Shown: piece after piece, positions 1-9,097 of the stretch | Layout of the letters: each line of letters opens with the position of its first letter | How positions within the stretch are numbered: position 1 is the stretch's first letter | Source of the DNA: an uncultured Bacteroidia bacterium | GTDB lineage: Bacteria > Bacteroidota > Bacteroidia > Bacteroidales > ML635J-15 | DNA length: 64,000 nt | Assembly: GCA_902800045.1 (NCBI GenBank) | Contig: CADCCZ010000001.1 | Span: 849,346-913,345, forward strand | Reading direction: 5' to 3' | The notes under the pieces: model-generated | What the model was told of the DNA's origin: nothing | Databases searched by the model: none | Seen by the model: the letters and a program-made list of their open reading frames with translations, nothing else | Program-made: the position numbers and the translations under genes

Positions 1-50
1 ACAATTGATAATTAACAATGTATAATTGACAATTTATAATGTATAATGGG
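1..50. repeat. AT-rich repeat abutting the prmC stop codon
   Basis: The first 50 bases are built from variants of AATTGATAATT, AATTGACAATT and ATTAACAATG. They end exactly at the prmC stop codon (51-53, minus strand). The same kind of sequence follows the stop codons of recQ (13475-13507) and nadE (57517-57556). In those two cases it continues into a GC-rich palindrome, which here would lie beyond the left edge of the window. Confidence 0.6.
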
Positions 51-926
51 TTAGATGTTCATGGGGATAATAATTGCTTTTACAAACCGATTTTTCCCGT
101 TAAGATCCTTTATGATTTCGGCATCGTAACCGAAAGAGCGACAAAGTTCAAGCATTTCTGCTCCTAGATTTTCGTTTGTCTCGAAGAAAACCAATGGTTT
201 GCGTTCGGGTTGATGTCTTTCGATAAACAATAATATGCTGCGATAGAATAGCAGAGGGTCGTTGTCGTCGACGTACAGGGCTAGCGATGGCTCGAAGTCG
301 GTTACATTCTTGTGCATCAGCGACTTTTCGCTATTCATGACGTAGGGTGGGTTGCTTACCACAATGTTGAATTTCTCGTCGAAAGGAAATCTGCCATCCG
401 AAAGAATATCGTATTGTGCAAATGAAATTTCGGCATTGTTGTTTTCGGCGTTTTGCTTGGCTGTTTCCAGTGCTTTTTCGGAAATGTCGATAGCAAAAAG
501 ATTGGCTTCGGGGCGCATTTTCTTTATTGCAATCGGTATGCAACCGCTGCCAGTGCCGATATCGAGAATCCTTATTTTTTCTGCACCCCGAACGGCGTCA
601 AAGTGGCAAATCAGCGTTTCGACAAGCATTTCGGTTTCTTGTCTAGGTATCAGCACGTTGCTGTCGACATGGAACTCCATTCCGCAGAACGAAGCAATTC
701 CAGTAACGTATTGCACAGGTTCTCCGTTTGCCAGCCGAGCAGATTTCAGCGAGAGTCTTTCAAGAGTGGTTTTGTCGAGTTCATCGTCCTTTCCGACAAG
801 CATTTGCGTGCGTGAAAGTTTCAGCTCGTCGCAGACAAATACCTCGGCAATGGAGCGAGCCTCGTTTTTGTCGTAGCTTGCTTCGAGTTGCGACGAAAGG
901 TTGCGGATGAACTGTGATATCGTCAT
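51..926 (-). CDS. prmC: Peptide chain release factor N5-glutamine methyltransferase PrmC
   Basis: SAM-dependent methyltransferase that methylates the glutamine of the GGQ motif in release factors RF1 and RF2, tuning translation termination in the cytoplasm. The 291-residue length is normal for the family. An N-terminal helical substrate-binding domain (about 1-90) contains PRQETE at 94-99. The SAM-binding DIGTGSGC motif is near 122-129, and the catalytic NPPY that holds the glutamine amide is at 192-195. The start codon directly abuts the stop of the TsaC-type gene at 927, so it is the last gene of a dapD - glycosyltransferase - tsaC - prmC operon. Pairing of a Sua5/TsaC gene with prmC is common in bacteria and fits a shared translation-fidelity role. 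The 3' end touches an AT-rich repeat at the window edge. Confidence 0.95.
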   Translation of the reverse strand: MTISQFIRNLSSQLEASYDKNEARSIAEVFVCDELKLSRTQMLVGKDDELDKTTLERLSLKSARLANGEPVQYVTGIASFCGMEFHVDSNVLIPRQETEMLVETLICHFDAVRGAEKIRILDIGTGSGCIPIAIKKMRPEANLFAIDISEKALETAKQNAENNNAEISFAQYDILSDGRFPFDEKFNIVVSNPPYVMNSEKSLMHKNVTDFEPSLALYVDDNDPLLFYRSILLFIERHQPERKPLVFFETNENLGAEMLELCRSFGYDAEIIKDLNGKNRFVKAIIIPMNI

Positions 927-1487
927 TTATCTGATTACCTGAATGTTGCCAGATTCGTCAACCTTTACAATGTCAGAATTTCTGTTTCGGCTCAGTTCGT
1001 CCTGTCGTAGCGGAACGACGTAGTCGACTTCCGACTTTATTTCGTTTGCAATGTCGCAGAATCCGAGTGGCGGGTTGCATCCCGAAAGGTTTGCCGATGT
1101 TGAGACTATTGGACGTCCGAGCAAGCCTATAACTTCGCGGCAGAAATCGTCGTTTACAATTCGTATTCCGATGGAACCGTCCTCGGCGACGAGGTTTTTG
1201 GGCAGATTTTTGGCTTCGGGGTAGATGATTGTAAGTGGACGGTCGGCCGCTTCAATGAGGTCGACAGCTATTTCGGGGATTGATGTAGTGAATTTTTTCA
1301 TCATTTCCATCGAATCGACAAGTATCAGCATGCTTTTGCCCTTGTCACGATGTTTGATGTCGTAAATGCGTGTGATTGCATTTTCGTTGCATGCATCGCA
1401 GCCTAATCCCCATATTGTGTCGGTAGGATAGAGGATTGTGCCTCCGTTTTCCAAGACTTTACAAGTTTCGTCAACAATGTTTTTCAT
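927..1487 (-). CDS. tsaC: L-threonylcarbamoyladenylate synthase (TsaC/Sua5/YwlC family)
   Basis: Makes threonylcarbamoyl-AMP from threonine, bicarbonate and ATP, the first step of the tRNA t6A37 modification. The protein has 186 residues, so it is the short single-domain TsaC/YrdC form without the C-terminal Sua5 domain. Visible motifs are YPTDTIWGLGCDA near residue 20, KHRDKGKSM near residue 46 (the KxR region that binds nucleotide) and STSANLSG near residue 131. Its ATG overlaps the stop of the upstream glycosyltransferase in an ATGA junction (1484-1487), implying translational coupling, and its stop abuts the prmC start. Confidence 0.93.
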   Translation of the reverse strand: MKNIVDETCKVLENGGTILYPTDTIWGLGCDACNENAITRIYDIKHRDKGKSMLILVDSMEMMKKFTTSIPEIAVDLIEAADRPLTIIYPEAKNLPKNLVAEDGSIGIRIVNDDFCREVIGLLGRPIVSTSANLSGCNPPLGFCDIANEIKSEVDYVVPLRQDELSRNRNSDIVKVDESGNIQVIR

Positions 1488-2596
1488 AGTTTATTGTAAA
1501 AAGTCATTAGTTCTTCGGTAATAAGTGCACGGTCGAAGCGTTTGCTGCGCTCGTAGCCGCGCTGGACAAGTTTCTTGCGTTCTTCTTCGTTGTCGAGAAG
1601 ATATTTTATTGCTTCGGCAAGATTGTCCTTGTGTGGTGCATTTATTGTAAATGCTGCATTTCCAGCTATTTCACCTGTACTTCCGTTGCTGTTGGTAATC
1701 ACAGGAGTGCCAGAGAAAAACGCTTCGAGGATTGGAATGCCAAAGCCTTCGTACATCGACGGGTAGATGAAAATGTCGGCCATCTGGTAGATTGCTGGCA
1801 GGTCGGCGTTGCCAAGTCGTTCGAGCACATGCAGTCGCGACGAAAGTCCGTGCGAGTCGGCGTAAGCCTTTATTTCGTCGTAGTATTCGGTCTTACGGCC
1901 AACCATCACAATGTCGATGTCGATATTGTGTTCGTACACTGCTTCGAGAATGCGGTGCGTATTTTTGCGTCTTTCGATAGTGCCTACCGAAAGCAGGAAA
2001 TGGTCGGGGAGGTTGTTCGCCTTCCTGATGCGTTCCTTTTCCTCGTCGCTTATTTTCTGTGCGAATTTAGGATTGCAAGTCTGGTACAACACATCTATTT
2101 TCTTGTCGCTGATGCCGTAGAATTCCATTATGTCCTTCTTGGTCTGACTGCTTGTGGCGATTATACGGTCAGACTTTTCGCAGGCATAGCGGAACTTGTA
2201 GTCGTAAATCTTACGGTCGAAGTATTTGTACAAGTGCGGGAATTTCAAGAAGATAAGGTCGTGGATTGTGACAACCTTTATTGCTTTTGTCTTGTTGATG
2301 TCGCGAGGCAGTTCGTTGCTTAGTCCGTGGAAGATTTCGATTCCCTGCTGCTCGATCTGTTCGCCAAGTTTCATCGAACGCCATTTTGCCAATGCAAATT
2401 TTGACGAACCTTGTGGCGGCATTATCAAGTTGTTGCAGTATTTTTCCTCAACAAGTCCGTAAGGATTTTCGGTACTGAAAAGCACATACTTGTTTTCGGG
2501 ATACAAATCTTGCAGCGAGCGAATGACATCGCGGCTATAATTGCCGAGTCCCGCCTTGTTCACGAATGCTCTTTTTGCGTCGAATCCGATTATCAT
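1484..2596 (-). CDS. Glycosyltransferase family 4 (GT-B fold)
   Basis: Retaining nucleotide-sugar glycosyltransferase of the GT4 class, 370 residues. The N-terminal half has HGLSNELP and the TIHDLIFLKFP segment typical of the acceptor domain. The C-terminal half has SVGTIERRKN, then MADIFIYPSMYEGFGIPILE carrying the E-x7-E donor-phosphate motif, then GTPVITNSNGSTGEIAG. No signal peptide or membrane segment is seen, so it acts at the cytoplasmic face. The acceptor and sugar cannot be read from the sequence. It lies 11 bp after dapD and overlaps the tsaC-type gene by 4 bp. It stands alone among housekeeping genes, not in a polysaccharide locus, so it may make a core lipid-linked glycan or act on a general substrate. 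Confidence 0.9.
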   Translation of the reverse strand: MIIGFDAKRAFVNKAGLGNYSRDVIRSLQDLYPENKYVLFSTENPYGLVEEKYCNNLIMPPQGSSKFALAKWRSMKLGEQIEQQGIEIFHGLSNELPRDINKTKAIKVVTIHDLIFLKFPHLYKYFDRKIYDYKFRYACEKSDRIIATSSQTKKDIMEFYGISDKKIDVLYQTCNPKFAQKISDEEKERIRKANNLPDHFLLSVGTIERRKNTHRILEAVYEHNIDIDIVMVGRKTEYYDEIKAYADSHGLSSRLHVLERLGNADLPAIYQMADIFIYPSMYEGFGIPILEAFFSGTPVITNSNGSTGEIAGNAAFTINAPHKDNLAEAIKYLLDNEEERKKLVQRGYERSKRFDRALITEELMTFYNKL

Positions 2597-2607
2597 AGGG
2601 CCAATTT

Positions 2608-3426
2608 TTAGACTGCAACATTATTATCGCGCAAAGCTTCGTTGAGCGAGGTTTTCTTGTCTGTCGATTCCTTGCGTTTACCTATTATGAGTGCGCAAGG
2701 CAGGTAATAGGTTCCTGCGGGGAATTGTTTTGCGGTGCTTCCTGGAATTACCACCGAGCGTTCGGGGACGTATCCTTTGTATTCAACAGGTTCGTTTCCA
2801 GTAACATCGATTATCTTAGTTGAAGCAGTGATTACAGTGTTTGCTCCGAGTACGGCCTCCTTGCATATATGTGCGCCTTCGACCACAATGCAGCGTGAAC
2901 CGATGAAGCAGTTATCTTCGATAATGACCGGCGCAGCCTGAACGGGCTCGAGCACGCCGCCGATTCCCACGCCACCCGAGAGGTGCACGTTCTTGCCTAT
3001 TTGGGCGCACGAACCTACGGTTGCCCAAGTGTCGACCATAGTGCCTTCGTCGACGTATGCGCCGATATTCACGTACGACGGCATCATAATCACGCCTTTG
3101 GCGAGGTAGGCACCGTAGCGGGCTGTTGCAGGGGGAACTACGCGAACGCCAAGTTTGTCGTAGTCGTGCTTGAGGGCAATTTTATCGTGGTATTCGAAGA
3201 TGCCCGACTCGGTTTTTTGTTGTTTTTGTGTCGGAAAATAAAGAATTACGGCTTTTTTCACCCATTCATTCACTTGCCATTTGTCGCCAACAGGCTCGGC
3301 CACACGGATTTCACCGCTATCGAGAAGTTTTATGGTTTCTTCTATAACCTTTATGTTTTCAGGCATTTCGAGCAATTCGCGATGCTCCCAAATGCGTTCA
3401 ATAATTTCTTTCAATGTCGAATACAT
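2608..3426 (-). CDS. dapD: 2,3,4,5-tetrahydropyridine-2,6-dicarboxylate N-succinyltransferase
   Basis: Transfers succinyl from succinyl-CoA to tetrahydrodipicolinate in the succinylase branch of diaminopimelate and lysine synthesis. It thereby supplies mDAP for peptidoglycan. The 272-residue length is typical. Residues 1-90 form the helical N-domain. From about residue 105 the left-handed beta-helix hexapeptide repeats run through MMPSYVNIGAYVDEGTMVDT, then HLSGGVGIGGVLEP and IEDNCFIGSRCIVVEGA. The C-terminal strand has GYVPERSVVIPG. It is the first gene of a four-gene operon and has its own promoter 22 bp upstream (3448-3475). Confidence 0.96.
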   Translation of the reverse strand: MYSTLKEIIERIWEHRELLEMPENIKVIEETIKLLDSGEIRVAEPVGDKWQVNEWVKKAVILYFPTQKQQKTESGIFEYHDKIALKHDYDKLGVRVVPPATARYGAYLAKGVIMMPSYVNIGAYVDEGTMVDTWATVGSCAQIGKNVHLSGGVGIGGVLEPVQAAPVIIEDNCFIGSRCIVVEGAHICKEAVLGANTVITASTKIIDVTGNEPVEYKGYVPERSVVIPGSTAKQFPAGTYYLPCALIIGKRKESTDKKTSLNEALRDNNVAV

Positions 3427-3447
3427 ACATTTCTAATTAAGAGCATA

Positions 3448-3475
3448 CAAACATAATAAAAAATATGTTTTGCAA
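3448..3475 (-). promoter_or_regulatory. Promoter of the dapD operon
   Basis: On the minus strand a -7 box TATGTTTG (3448-3455) matches the Bacteroidota consensus TAnnTTTG and has TTG (3473-3475) 17 bp upstream. Transcription would start near 3441, giving a leader of about 15 nt before the dapD ATG. Confidence 0.6.
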
Positions 3476-3516
3476 TATAAATTTTAATTAGAAAAGAAAT
3501 AAACAACAAAAAGTTA

Positions 3517-6300
3517 CTATATAAACTTCTTCAAAAACTTTCCGGTTATTGACTCCTTGCATTTCAACAGGTTGGCTGGTGTGCCTTCGAAGACGAGGTT
3601 TCCACCATTTTCGCCACCGTCGGGACCAAGGTCGATAATCCAGTCGGCAAACTTGATAACCTCGGGATTATGCTCGATGATGATGAGCGTATGTCCCTTG
3701 GTGCGCATACTTTCCATGGCTTTCAGCAACTTGTTGATGTCGTGGAAATGCAGACCAGTTGTAGGTTCGTCGAAGATGAAAATCGTTGGTTCGGCGTTTT
3801 CCATGCTGAGGAAAGTTGCCAGCTTAATTCGCTGACTTTCACCGCCACTAAGCGTGCTTGACGGCTGTCCCATCTTCAGGTAGCCAAGTCCTACGTTGAT
3901 GTAGTTTTGTAACAACGAAACGATGTTCTTTTCAAGTTTGCCGTCGCTCTGCGAGAAGAATTCCACAGCCTCGGCGATGCTCATTTCCAGAACGTCGTAG
4001 ATGTTTTTGTCTCGGTATTTTATTTCAAGGATCTCGTCCTTGAAACGTTTGCCGTTGCAAGCTTCGCACACAAGGTGTATGTCGGACATAAACTGCATCT
4101 CGACGGTTATTTCGCCCTCTCCCTGACAAACTTCGCAGCGTCCGCCTTCGGTGTTGAAGGAGAAATGCGAGGCTTTCAGTCCATTGAGTTTGGCAGTCTT
4201 TTGCTCTGCAAAAAGTTTTCGTATTTCGTCGAAGGCCTTGATGTAGATGGCTGGATTTGAGCGGCTTGACTTTGCAATCGGGTTCTGGTCGACGAATTCG
4301 ATATTCTTTATCATCCTTATGTCGCCCGAAATCTTGTCGAAGTCGCCGGCTTTGTCGGCCGATACGCCAAGTTCGCGTCGGATGGCAGGATAGAGGATGC
4401 CTTTTACGAGGCTGGTCTTTCCCGAACCGCTTACGCCAGTAATTACCGTTGCAACGTTGAGCGGAAACGTTACCGTTATGTTTTTCAGATTGTTGTATCG
4501 TGCACCTTCAATCTTTATGGAGTTGCGCCACTTCAATGGATTGTCGTTCTTGGGGTTCTGCAGTTCGCCACGCAGATATTTTGCGGTAAGCGTGTCGGCT
4601 TTTTCTAGCTTTTTGATGTCGCCTTCGAATACCACTTCGCCACCGAATTCGCCAGCAAGCGGACCTATGTCGATTATGTGGTCGGCGGCACGGATTATGG
4701 CCTCGTCGTGTTCCACGACAACCACCGTGTTTTTCTTGTCACGCAACTTTTTGAGTATTGTTATCAGGTTTTGCGTGTCGCGTTCGTGCAGACCAATGCT
4801 TGGCTCGTCGAGTACGTACAGTGAGCCGACAAGTCCCGAACCGAATACTGTAGCAAGATTCATGCGTTGCGATTCGCCACCCGAAAGTGTTGATGCTGTG
4901 CGGTTTAGCGTAAGATAACCAAGTCCGACTTCTATCATTGCGTCGAGGCGGACTTTTATTTCGGTTCTGATTCTTGCCGATGCTTCCTCGTCAAACGGCG
5001 TGAGTTTCAGATTGTCGAAGAACTTGCAGAGTTCGCTTATTGGCATGTCGATTAGGTCGCCGATGTTTTTGTCGCCGACTTTTACATACATGGCTTCCTT
5101 TTTCAGACGTTTGCCCTTGCAGTCGGGACAGGTAGTCTTGCCTCTGTAGCGCGAAATCATCACGCGGTTCTGTATCTTGTATTTTTGTGTTTCAAGGTAT
5201 TCGAAGAAGTCGTTTATGCCATAGATGCCGTGCTTTTTGTTACCATTCCAAAGCAAATCCTTTTCTGCGTCTGTCAGTTGATAATAAGGACGATGGATAG
5301 GGAAGTTTAAACTAGCACTTTTAATCATGAAATCGTGGTTCCACTGCTTCATGACATCGCCACGCCAGCAGAAAACAGCACCGTCGTAAACGCTCATTCC
5401 CTTGTTTGGAATGACAAGGTCTTCGTCGATGCCGAGAATTTTTCCAAATCCCTCGCAAGTGGGACAAGCACCGATTGGATTGTTGAAACTGAACAGGTTT
5501 ACCGATGGCTGCTCGAAGGTTATTCCGTCGGCTTCGAAACGGTTCGAGAATGGATGCTGCTTCAGTTCGTCTCCATATTCATAAACAAAGCATTCGCCTT
5601 TGCCTTCGAAGAAAGCAGTCTGCACCGAGTCGGCGATGCGACCGACAAGAGTATTGTCGTCGGGCTTTACTGTGAGACGTTCGAGTACAATGTGTATAGT
5701 GTCGCCAATCGACTTTACCTCAACGACTTCGTCTGTACGCTGAAGTTTGCCGTTGTCGACAAACCTTACATAGCCCTGCTTTGAAATGAGCAGGAGCTGT
5801 TCGCCCTTCTTTTGCTTCTTATTGAATGTATAAGGGAAGCAAATCAGCACCTTTGTGCCTTCAGGCATTGCGGTTATTGTATTTATAACATCGTTGGTAC
5901 TGTGGCATTTGACTTCATTGCCGGAAATGGGAGAGAAGGTTTTTCCAATGCGGGCAAACAAAAGTTTCAGGTAGTCGTATATTTCGGTAGAAGTGCCGAC
6001 TGTAGAACGCGGATTGCGGGTGTTGACCTTCTGGCGGATGGCTATTGTAGGCGGAATGCCGTCGATGAAGTCGACTTCGGGCTTGTGCATCTTTCCGAGG
6101 AACTGCCGAGCATACGACGACAGGCTCTCGACGTAGCGACGTTGCCCTTCGGCAAACAGAGTGTCGAACGCTAATGACGATTTGCCGGAACCAGATAATC
6201 CAGTGATTACAACAAGCTTGTTGCGAGGTATTTCAAGATTTATGTTCTTCAGGTTGTTAACCCTTACGCCTTTCAGCGTTATACATTCCTTGTCAGCCAT
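3517..6300 (-). CDS. uvrA: Excinuclease ABC subunit UvrA
   Basis: DNA damage-recognition ATPase of nucleotide excision repair that loads UvrB at lesions. The chosen ATG at 6298-6300 gives 927 residues starting [19 protein letters not shown], which matches the usual UvrA N-terminus. An in-frame GTG at 6333 would add 11 residues but overlaps a probable -7 box (TTAATTTG, 6322-6329), so it is rejected. The P-loop [10 protein letters not shown] is near residue 33. Zinc-binding pairs are CPTC and CPDC in the first half and CEVC and CEAC in the second. Two ABC signatures LSGGESQR are followed by DEPSIGLH and DEPTTGLH. It is monocistronic, between the dapD promoter and a repeat-rich gap. Confidence 0.97.
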   Translation of the reverse strand: MADKECITLKGVRVNNLKNINLEIPRNKLVVITGLSGSGKSSLAFDTLFAEGQRRYVESLSSYARQFLGKMHKPEVDFIDGIPPTIAIRQKVNTRNPRSTVGTSTEIYDYLKLLFARIGKTFSPISGNEVKCHSTNDVINTITAMPEGTKVLICFPYTFNKKQKKGEQLLLISKQGYVRFVDNGKLQRTDEVVEVKSIGDTIHIVLERLTVKPDDNTLVGRIADSVQTAFFEGKGECFVYEYGDELKQHPFSNRFEADGITFEQPSVNLFSFNNPIGACPTCEGFGKILGIDEDLVIPNKGMSVYDGAVFCWRGDVMKQWNHDFMIKSASLNFPIHRPYYQLTDAEKDLLWNGNKKHGIYGINDFFEYLETQKYKIQNRVMISRYRGKTTCPDCKGKRLKKEAMYVKVGDKNIGDLIDMPISELCKFFDNLKLTPFDEEASARIRTEIKVRLDAMIEVGLGYLTLNRTASTLSGGESQRMNLATVFGSGLVGSLYVLDEPSIGLHERDTQNLITILKKLRDKKNTVVVVEHDEAIIRAADHIIDIGPLAGEFGGEVVFEGDIKKLEKADTLTAKYLRGELQNPKNDNPLKWRNSIKIEGARYNNLKNITVTFPLNVATVITGVSGSGKTSLVKGILYPAIRRELGVSADKAGDFDKISGDIRMIKNIEFVDQNPIAKSSRSNPAIYIKAFDEIRKLFAEQKTAKLNGLKASHFSFNTEGGRCEVCQGEGEITVEMQFMSDIHLVCEACNGKRFKDEILEIKYRDKNIYDVLEMSIAEAVEFFSQSDGKLEKNIVSLLQNYINVGLGYLKMGQPSSTLSGGESQRIKLATFLSMENAEPTIFIFDEPTTGLHFHDINKLLKAMESMRTKGHTLIIIEHNPEVIKFADWIIDLGPDGGENGGNLVFEGTPANLLKCKESITGKFLKKFI

Positions 6301-6370
6301 TTCCTTCTCTAAAAAATTTTGCAAATTAAGCACTTTTTTTGCTAAAAACGAAGACGATTGAAAGGTGATT

Positions 6371-6446
6371 TTTTTGAAGTTGTTTGAAGTTGTTTGAGGT
6401 TGTTTGAAGTTGTTTGAGATGGTTTGAAATTGTTTCAGTTGGTTTT
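6371..6446. repeat. 10-bp tandem repeat (unit TTTGAAGTTG)
   Basis: About seven head-to-tail copies of a 10-bp unit close to TTTGAAGTTG. The first units are nearly identical (variants end GAAGT, GAGGT) and the last three degrade (GAGAT, GAAAT, CAGTT). The 10-bp period is close to one helical turn and not a multiple of three, so it is not coding. It lies upstream of uvrA on the side away from its start. Confidence 0.85.
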
Positions 6447-6500
6447 AACCCCATAAACTTAGAAACATTCTAACTCATAAACGTGCGTAGCCATTCAAAC

Positions 6501-6566
6501 GCCGCAGGCATAGAACGGCGAAGCCCTCAACGAAGTTAAACCAAGAAACTCAGAAACGCCGTAGGC
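6501..6566. repeat. Mini-hairpin repeat units (copy 1)
   Basis: Short units with an AAACG- or GAACG-type linker are followed by tiny inverted repeats: GCC-GCA-GGC (6501-6509), GGC-GAA-GCC (6517-6525) and GCC-GTA-GGC (6558-6566). The linker words AAACTTAGAAAC or AACTCAGAAACG also occur. The same architecture appears as a denser array at 9213-9307. Confidence 0.65.
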
Positions 6567-6642
6567 TATTAACACTCCGTTAAACAATAATAAAGTTAAG
6601 TTAATCATGGTGTTGGCTGAAATATCTTTTATTAAGATTCGT

Positions 6643-6650
6643 TATTTTTG
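6643..6650 (+). promoter_or_regulatory. -7 promoter box of htrA
   Basis: TATTTTTG followed by C matches TAnnTTTG and lies 24 bp before the htrA ATG. No TTG is at ideal spacing (the nearest, 6613-6615, is 27 bp away), so only the -7 box is called. Confidence 0.45.
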
Positions 6651-6674
6651 CTGTAGAATGAATTTTGAAAGGGT

Positions 6675-8123
6675 ATGGATATGAAAACTAAGTCATTGCT
6701 TTTGAACCTTTTGTCGGGAATAGTTGGTGGTGGAATAGTCCTCGCTGGTGTTCTGCTGTTTGCTTCGCCAAAAGAGGCTGACAAGTCCGAAAGCCAGTTG
6801 GTTTACAACGAGCAAAAATCTGACGACATTCCGGTTTCGAAGGTCGCTTTGGGCGGTAATGCTATGGGTAGCACCGATTTCTGCAATGCTGCCGAGAAAT
6901 GCATGCCTGCGGTTGTCCACATCAAGACAAGCTACAATCAGCCGACATATACCTTATATGATTTCATTTTCGGCACACAGTCGGCAATGCAGGTTTCGGC
7001 CTCAGGTTCTGGCGTAATTGTGTCGTCGGACGGCTACATTGTGACCAATAACCACGTGATTGAGAACGCCGAAGTAATTGAGGTTGTGATGAATAACAAG
7101 AAGTCATATACTGGCAAAGTTATAGGTCGTGATGCTACAACCGACTTGGCTTTGCTGAAGATCGAAGCCAGTGATTTGCCGTATCTGACCTACGGAAACA
7201 GCGATGATTTACGCATAGGAGAGTGGGTGCTTGCAATAGGCAATCCATTCAACCTTACATCGACAGTAACTGCAGGAATTGTCAGTGCCAAGGCGCGCAA
7301 CATTGATGCAAATTCGGGAAATCAGGTCATCGAATCGTACATACAGACCGATGCGGCTGTAAATCCCGGAAGCAGCGGTGGCGCATTGGTTAACGCCAAA
7401 GGTGAACTTGTCGGTATAAACTCGGCAATAGCCTCGCAGACAGGTTCTTATGTTGGCTATTCGTTTGCTATTCCTGTGAATATGGTTCGCAAGATTGTTG
7501 CCGACCTTGCCGAATTTGGCAGTGCCCAGCGTGCGTATATGGGCATTGAGATGATGGACTTGAATTCGCAGACTGCCAAGAAGTTGAATATTGATGATGT
7601 CGATGGGGTATATGTAGCACGAGTTGTTAGCGGTGGTGCTGCCGAGAAGTCGGGAATATCTGTCGGTGATATAATTCTTGCCGTAAACGATACTAAGGTA
7701 AATTCTGCAACCGAACTGCTCGAAATAATAAGTCTTTACAGGCCTGGGGCTAATGTAACACTTGATGTAAAATCTGGCAGTTCGACACGAAAAGTCGATA
7801 TGACCTTGCAAAACCGCTATGGCGGCACCGAACTCGCAAAGTCGGAAAGTATAAATGACCTAGGTGCTCATTTCGAGCCGGTAAGCGACCAGCTGAAATC
7901 GCGTTTGCGCATACGCAACGGCATTCAGGTTAGCGACTTGACGGCAGGAAAACTCGCTGCAAGTGGCATACAAAACGGCTTTATCATTGTCCGTGCAAAC
8001 AACAAGAATATCAATTCGGTACAAGACCTCGAGAATGCCATAAAGTCGTCGGGCAACGCAATTTTCCTCGAAGGTATTTATCCTAATGGCATGACAGGAT
8101 ATTATGCGTTAAAACTGAATTAG
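6675..8123 (+). CDS. HtrA/DegP-family periplasmic serine protease with two PDZ domains
   Basis: Envelope quality-control protease that degrades or refolds misfolded proteins. The 482-residue product begins with an uncleaved or signal hydrophobic helix (about residues 7-30). Its chymotrypsin-like domain shows all three catalytic residues: His in GYIVTNNHV (near 122), Asp in DATTDLALLKI (near 155) and Ser in NPGSSGGALV (near 234). Two PDZ domains follow, the first around 290-375 (GVYVARVVSGGAAEKSGI) and a more diverged one around 400-480 (GIQVSDLTAGKLAASGI). It is a single-gene transcript ended by a strong terminator shared with the convergent lipoprotein pair. Confidence 0.93.
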   Translation: MDMKTKSLLLNLLSGIVGGGIVLAGVLLFASPKEADKSESQLVYNEQKSDDIPVSKVALGGNAMGSTDFCNAAEKCMPAVVHIKTSYNQPTYTLYDFIFGTQSAMQVSASGSGVIVSSDGYIVTNNHVIENAEVIEVVMNNKKSYTGKVIGRDATTDLALLKIEASDLPYLTYGNSDDLRIGEWVLAIGNPFNLTSTVTAGIVSAKARNIDANSGNQVIESYIQTDAAVNPGSSGGALVNAKGELVGINSAIASQTGSYVGYSFAIPVNMVRKIVADLAEFGSAQRAYMGIEMMDLNSQTAKKLNIDDVDGVYVARVVSGGAAEKSGISVGDIILAVNDTKVNSATELLEIISLYRPGANVTLDVKSGSSTRKVDMTLQNRYGGTELAKSESINDLGAHFEPVSDQLKSRLRIRNGIQVSDLTAGKLAASGIQNGFIIVRANNKNINSVQDLENAIKSSGNAIFLEGIYPNGMTGYYALKLN

Positions 8124-8146
8124 GGTAGGTGCAACGATTCAATAAC

Positions 8147-8177
8147 AAAAAAGGCTGGAATTTCCAGCCTTTTTTTG
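8147..8177. terminator. Bidirectional terminator between htrA and the lipoprotein pair
   Basis: The perfect stem GGCTGGAA / TTCCAGCC (8152-8168) is flanked by an A-tract on the left and a T-tract on the right. It can terminate htrA from the left and the convergent lipoprotein genes from the right. Confidence 0.9.
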
Positions 8178-8195
8178 TTTCTTCACAATCGCTGA

Positions 8196-8600
8196 TTACT
8201 TAACCTTCGAGCTAATCTTGTCGTAACCTTTAGCTTCGATAGCAAGTTTCATCGACTTGTTGTAGTTGTTTTCAGCATTGAGGATAGCGAAAAGTTCGTC
8301 CTGTGCGTCTTTCTTGTCCTGATACTTGGTCTTGATTTCAGCGTCAATGCTCTGGTATTCGCAGAAAGCATCATTTATCTTGGTTGCTTCCTCGTCGTTG
8401 ATTTCATTGTCGGCGATTGCTTCCTTGATAAGGTTTGCTATGGCATTCTTTGAATTAAGAATTGTTACAGCATCGTGTACTGGACAAATTTCTTTTGCGC
8501 ATTCTTCCTTTGTTTCGTTATTTTCCTTTGCTTCTTGCTTGCAGCTGTAAAGCATCATTGCAAGAACTGATACGATTGCTAATAAAACTAATTTCTTCAT
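8196..8600 (-). CDS. Small lipoprotein, paralogue of the adjacent gene
   Basis: Unrecognised 134-residue protein. It starts MKKLVLLAIVSVLAMMLYSC, a signal peptide with a lipobox ending at Cys20, so it is predicted to be a membrane-anchored lipoprotein. The mature part is helical and charged. It contains EAIADNEINDEEA, a short acidic stretch resembling the AIADEIIDDDEV of the upstream gene, and both proteins end with GYxKIS near the C-terminus. The two lie 7 bp apart and are likely a tandem duplication in one transcript. It has two extra cysteines in the mature part (ECAKEICPVHD) absent from the partner. Function unknown. Confidence 0.8.
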   Translation of the reverse strand: MKKLVLLAIVSVLAMMLYSCKQEAKENNETKEECAKEICPVHDAVTILNSKNAIANLIKEAIADNEINDEEATKINDAFCEYQSIDAEIKTKYQDKKDAQDELFAILNAENNYNKSMKLAIEAKGYDKISSKVK

Positions 8601-8607
8601 ATTATAT

Positions 8608-8970
8608 TTATTTATTTGTTAGACTTATTTTTGCATATCCTTCTGTATTGGCCAGCTTACTGTTTACGTCAGCCATTCTTACCCAAGCGTCAGAAGTATA
8701 CATCTGCTGCTCGAATTCGGCGCGGTCGTTGGCTTTACCAGCATAACTTTCTGTGATTTCACCGATTAGATTCATGTAGTCCTTCTCCGAACTCTTGATG
8801 GCATCAACTTCATCGTCGTCGATTATCTCATCGGCTATTGCTTTTTCAACCTTGTCGCAATATTCGTTTACAGCCTTTACGACCTTTTCGGCATTGTCCT
8901 TCGGCGTTGTGGCGCACGACCAAAGCATCATTGTCAAGGCAATCACTATTATCAAAAGAATCTTCTTCAT
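8608..8970 (-). CDS. Small lipoprotein, first of a tandem pair
   Basis: Unrecognised protein of about 120 residues. The start chosen is the ATG of MKKILLIIVIALTMMLWSC, a standard signal peptide with lipobox Cys. An ATG 12 bp upstream (8982) is possible but sits only about 8 nt after the predicted transcription start. The mature region is a predicted helical bundle with AIADEIIDDDEVDAI near the middle and ends GYAKISLTNK. Size, lipobox, acidic AIAD motif and tail are shared with the downstream gene at 8196-8600. A -7 box TACCTTTG lies at 8997-9004 on the minus strand. Function unknown; probably a periplasm-facing lipoprotein. Confidence 0.78.
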   Translation of the reverse strand: MKKILLIIVIALTMMLWSCATTPKDNAEKVVKAVNEYCDKVEKAIADEIIDDDEVDAIKSSEKDYMNLIGEITESYAGKANDRAEFEQQMYTSDAWVRMADVNSKLANTEGYAKISLTNK

Positions 8971-8996
8971 CCTATTAAACATTGTTTAACAAAATG

Positions 8997-9004
8997 CAAA
9001 GGTA
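8997..9004 (-). promoter_or_regulatory. -7 promoter box of the lipoprotein pair
   Basis: The minus strand reads TTTACCTTTGC, containing TACCTTTG. A TTG (9029-9031) lies 24 bp upstream, slightly longer than usual. Confidence 0.5.
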
Positions 9005-9097
9005 AATTTTATTCCGAATAAAAAAAAGCAAATAAAATTATTTTTTTTTGAAATGATTGCGGTTAATCAAAGATCTAAATATTTTGAACCATGAATA

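Larger units (their letters stand above)
6301..6674. other. Repeat-rich intergenic region between uvrA and htrA
   Basis: This 374-bp divergent gap holds no plausible gene. It contains the uvrA promoter area (near-consensus TTAATTTG at 6322-6329, minus strand), a 10-bp tandem repeat (6371-6446), a set of mini-hairpin repeats (6501-6566) and the htrA promoter area with a -7 box TATTTTTG at 6643-6650. Confidence 0.7.

Noticed and set aside
6301..6333. GTG start for uvrA giving 11 more residues
   Set aside because: It overlaps a probable -7 box, and MADKECITL matches the normal UvrA start.
6371..6566. CRISPR array
   Set aside because: Repeats are 10-17 bp, without 30-bp-scale repeats, unique spacers of constant length or cas genes.
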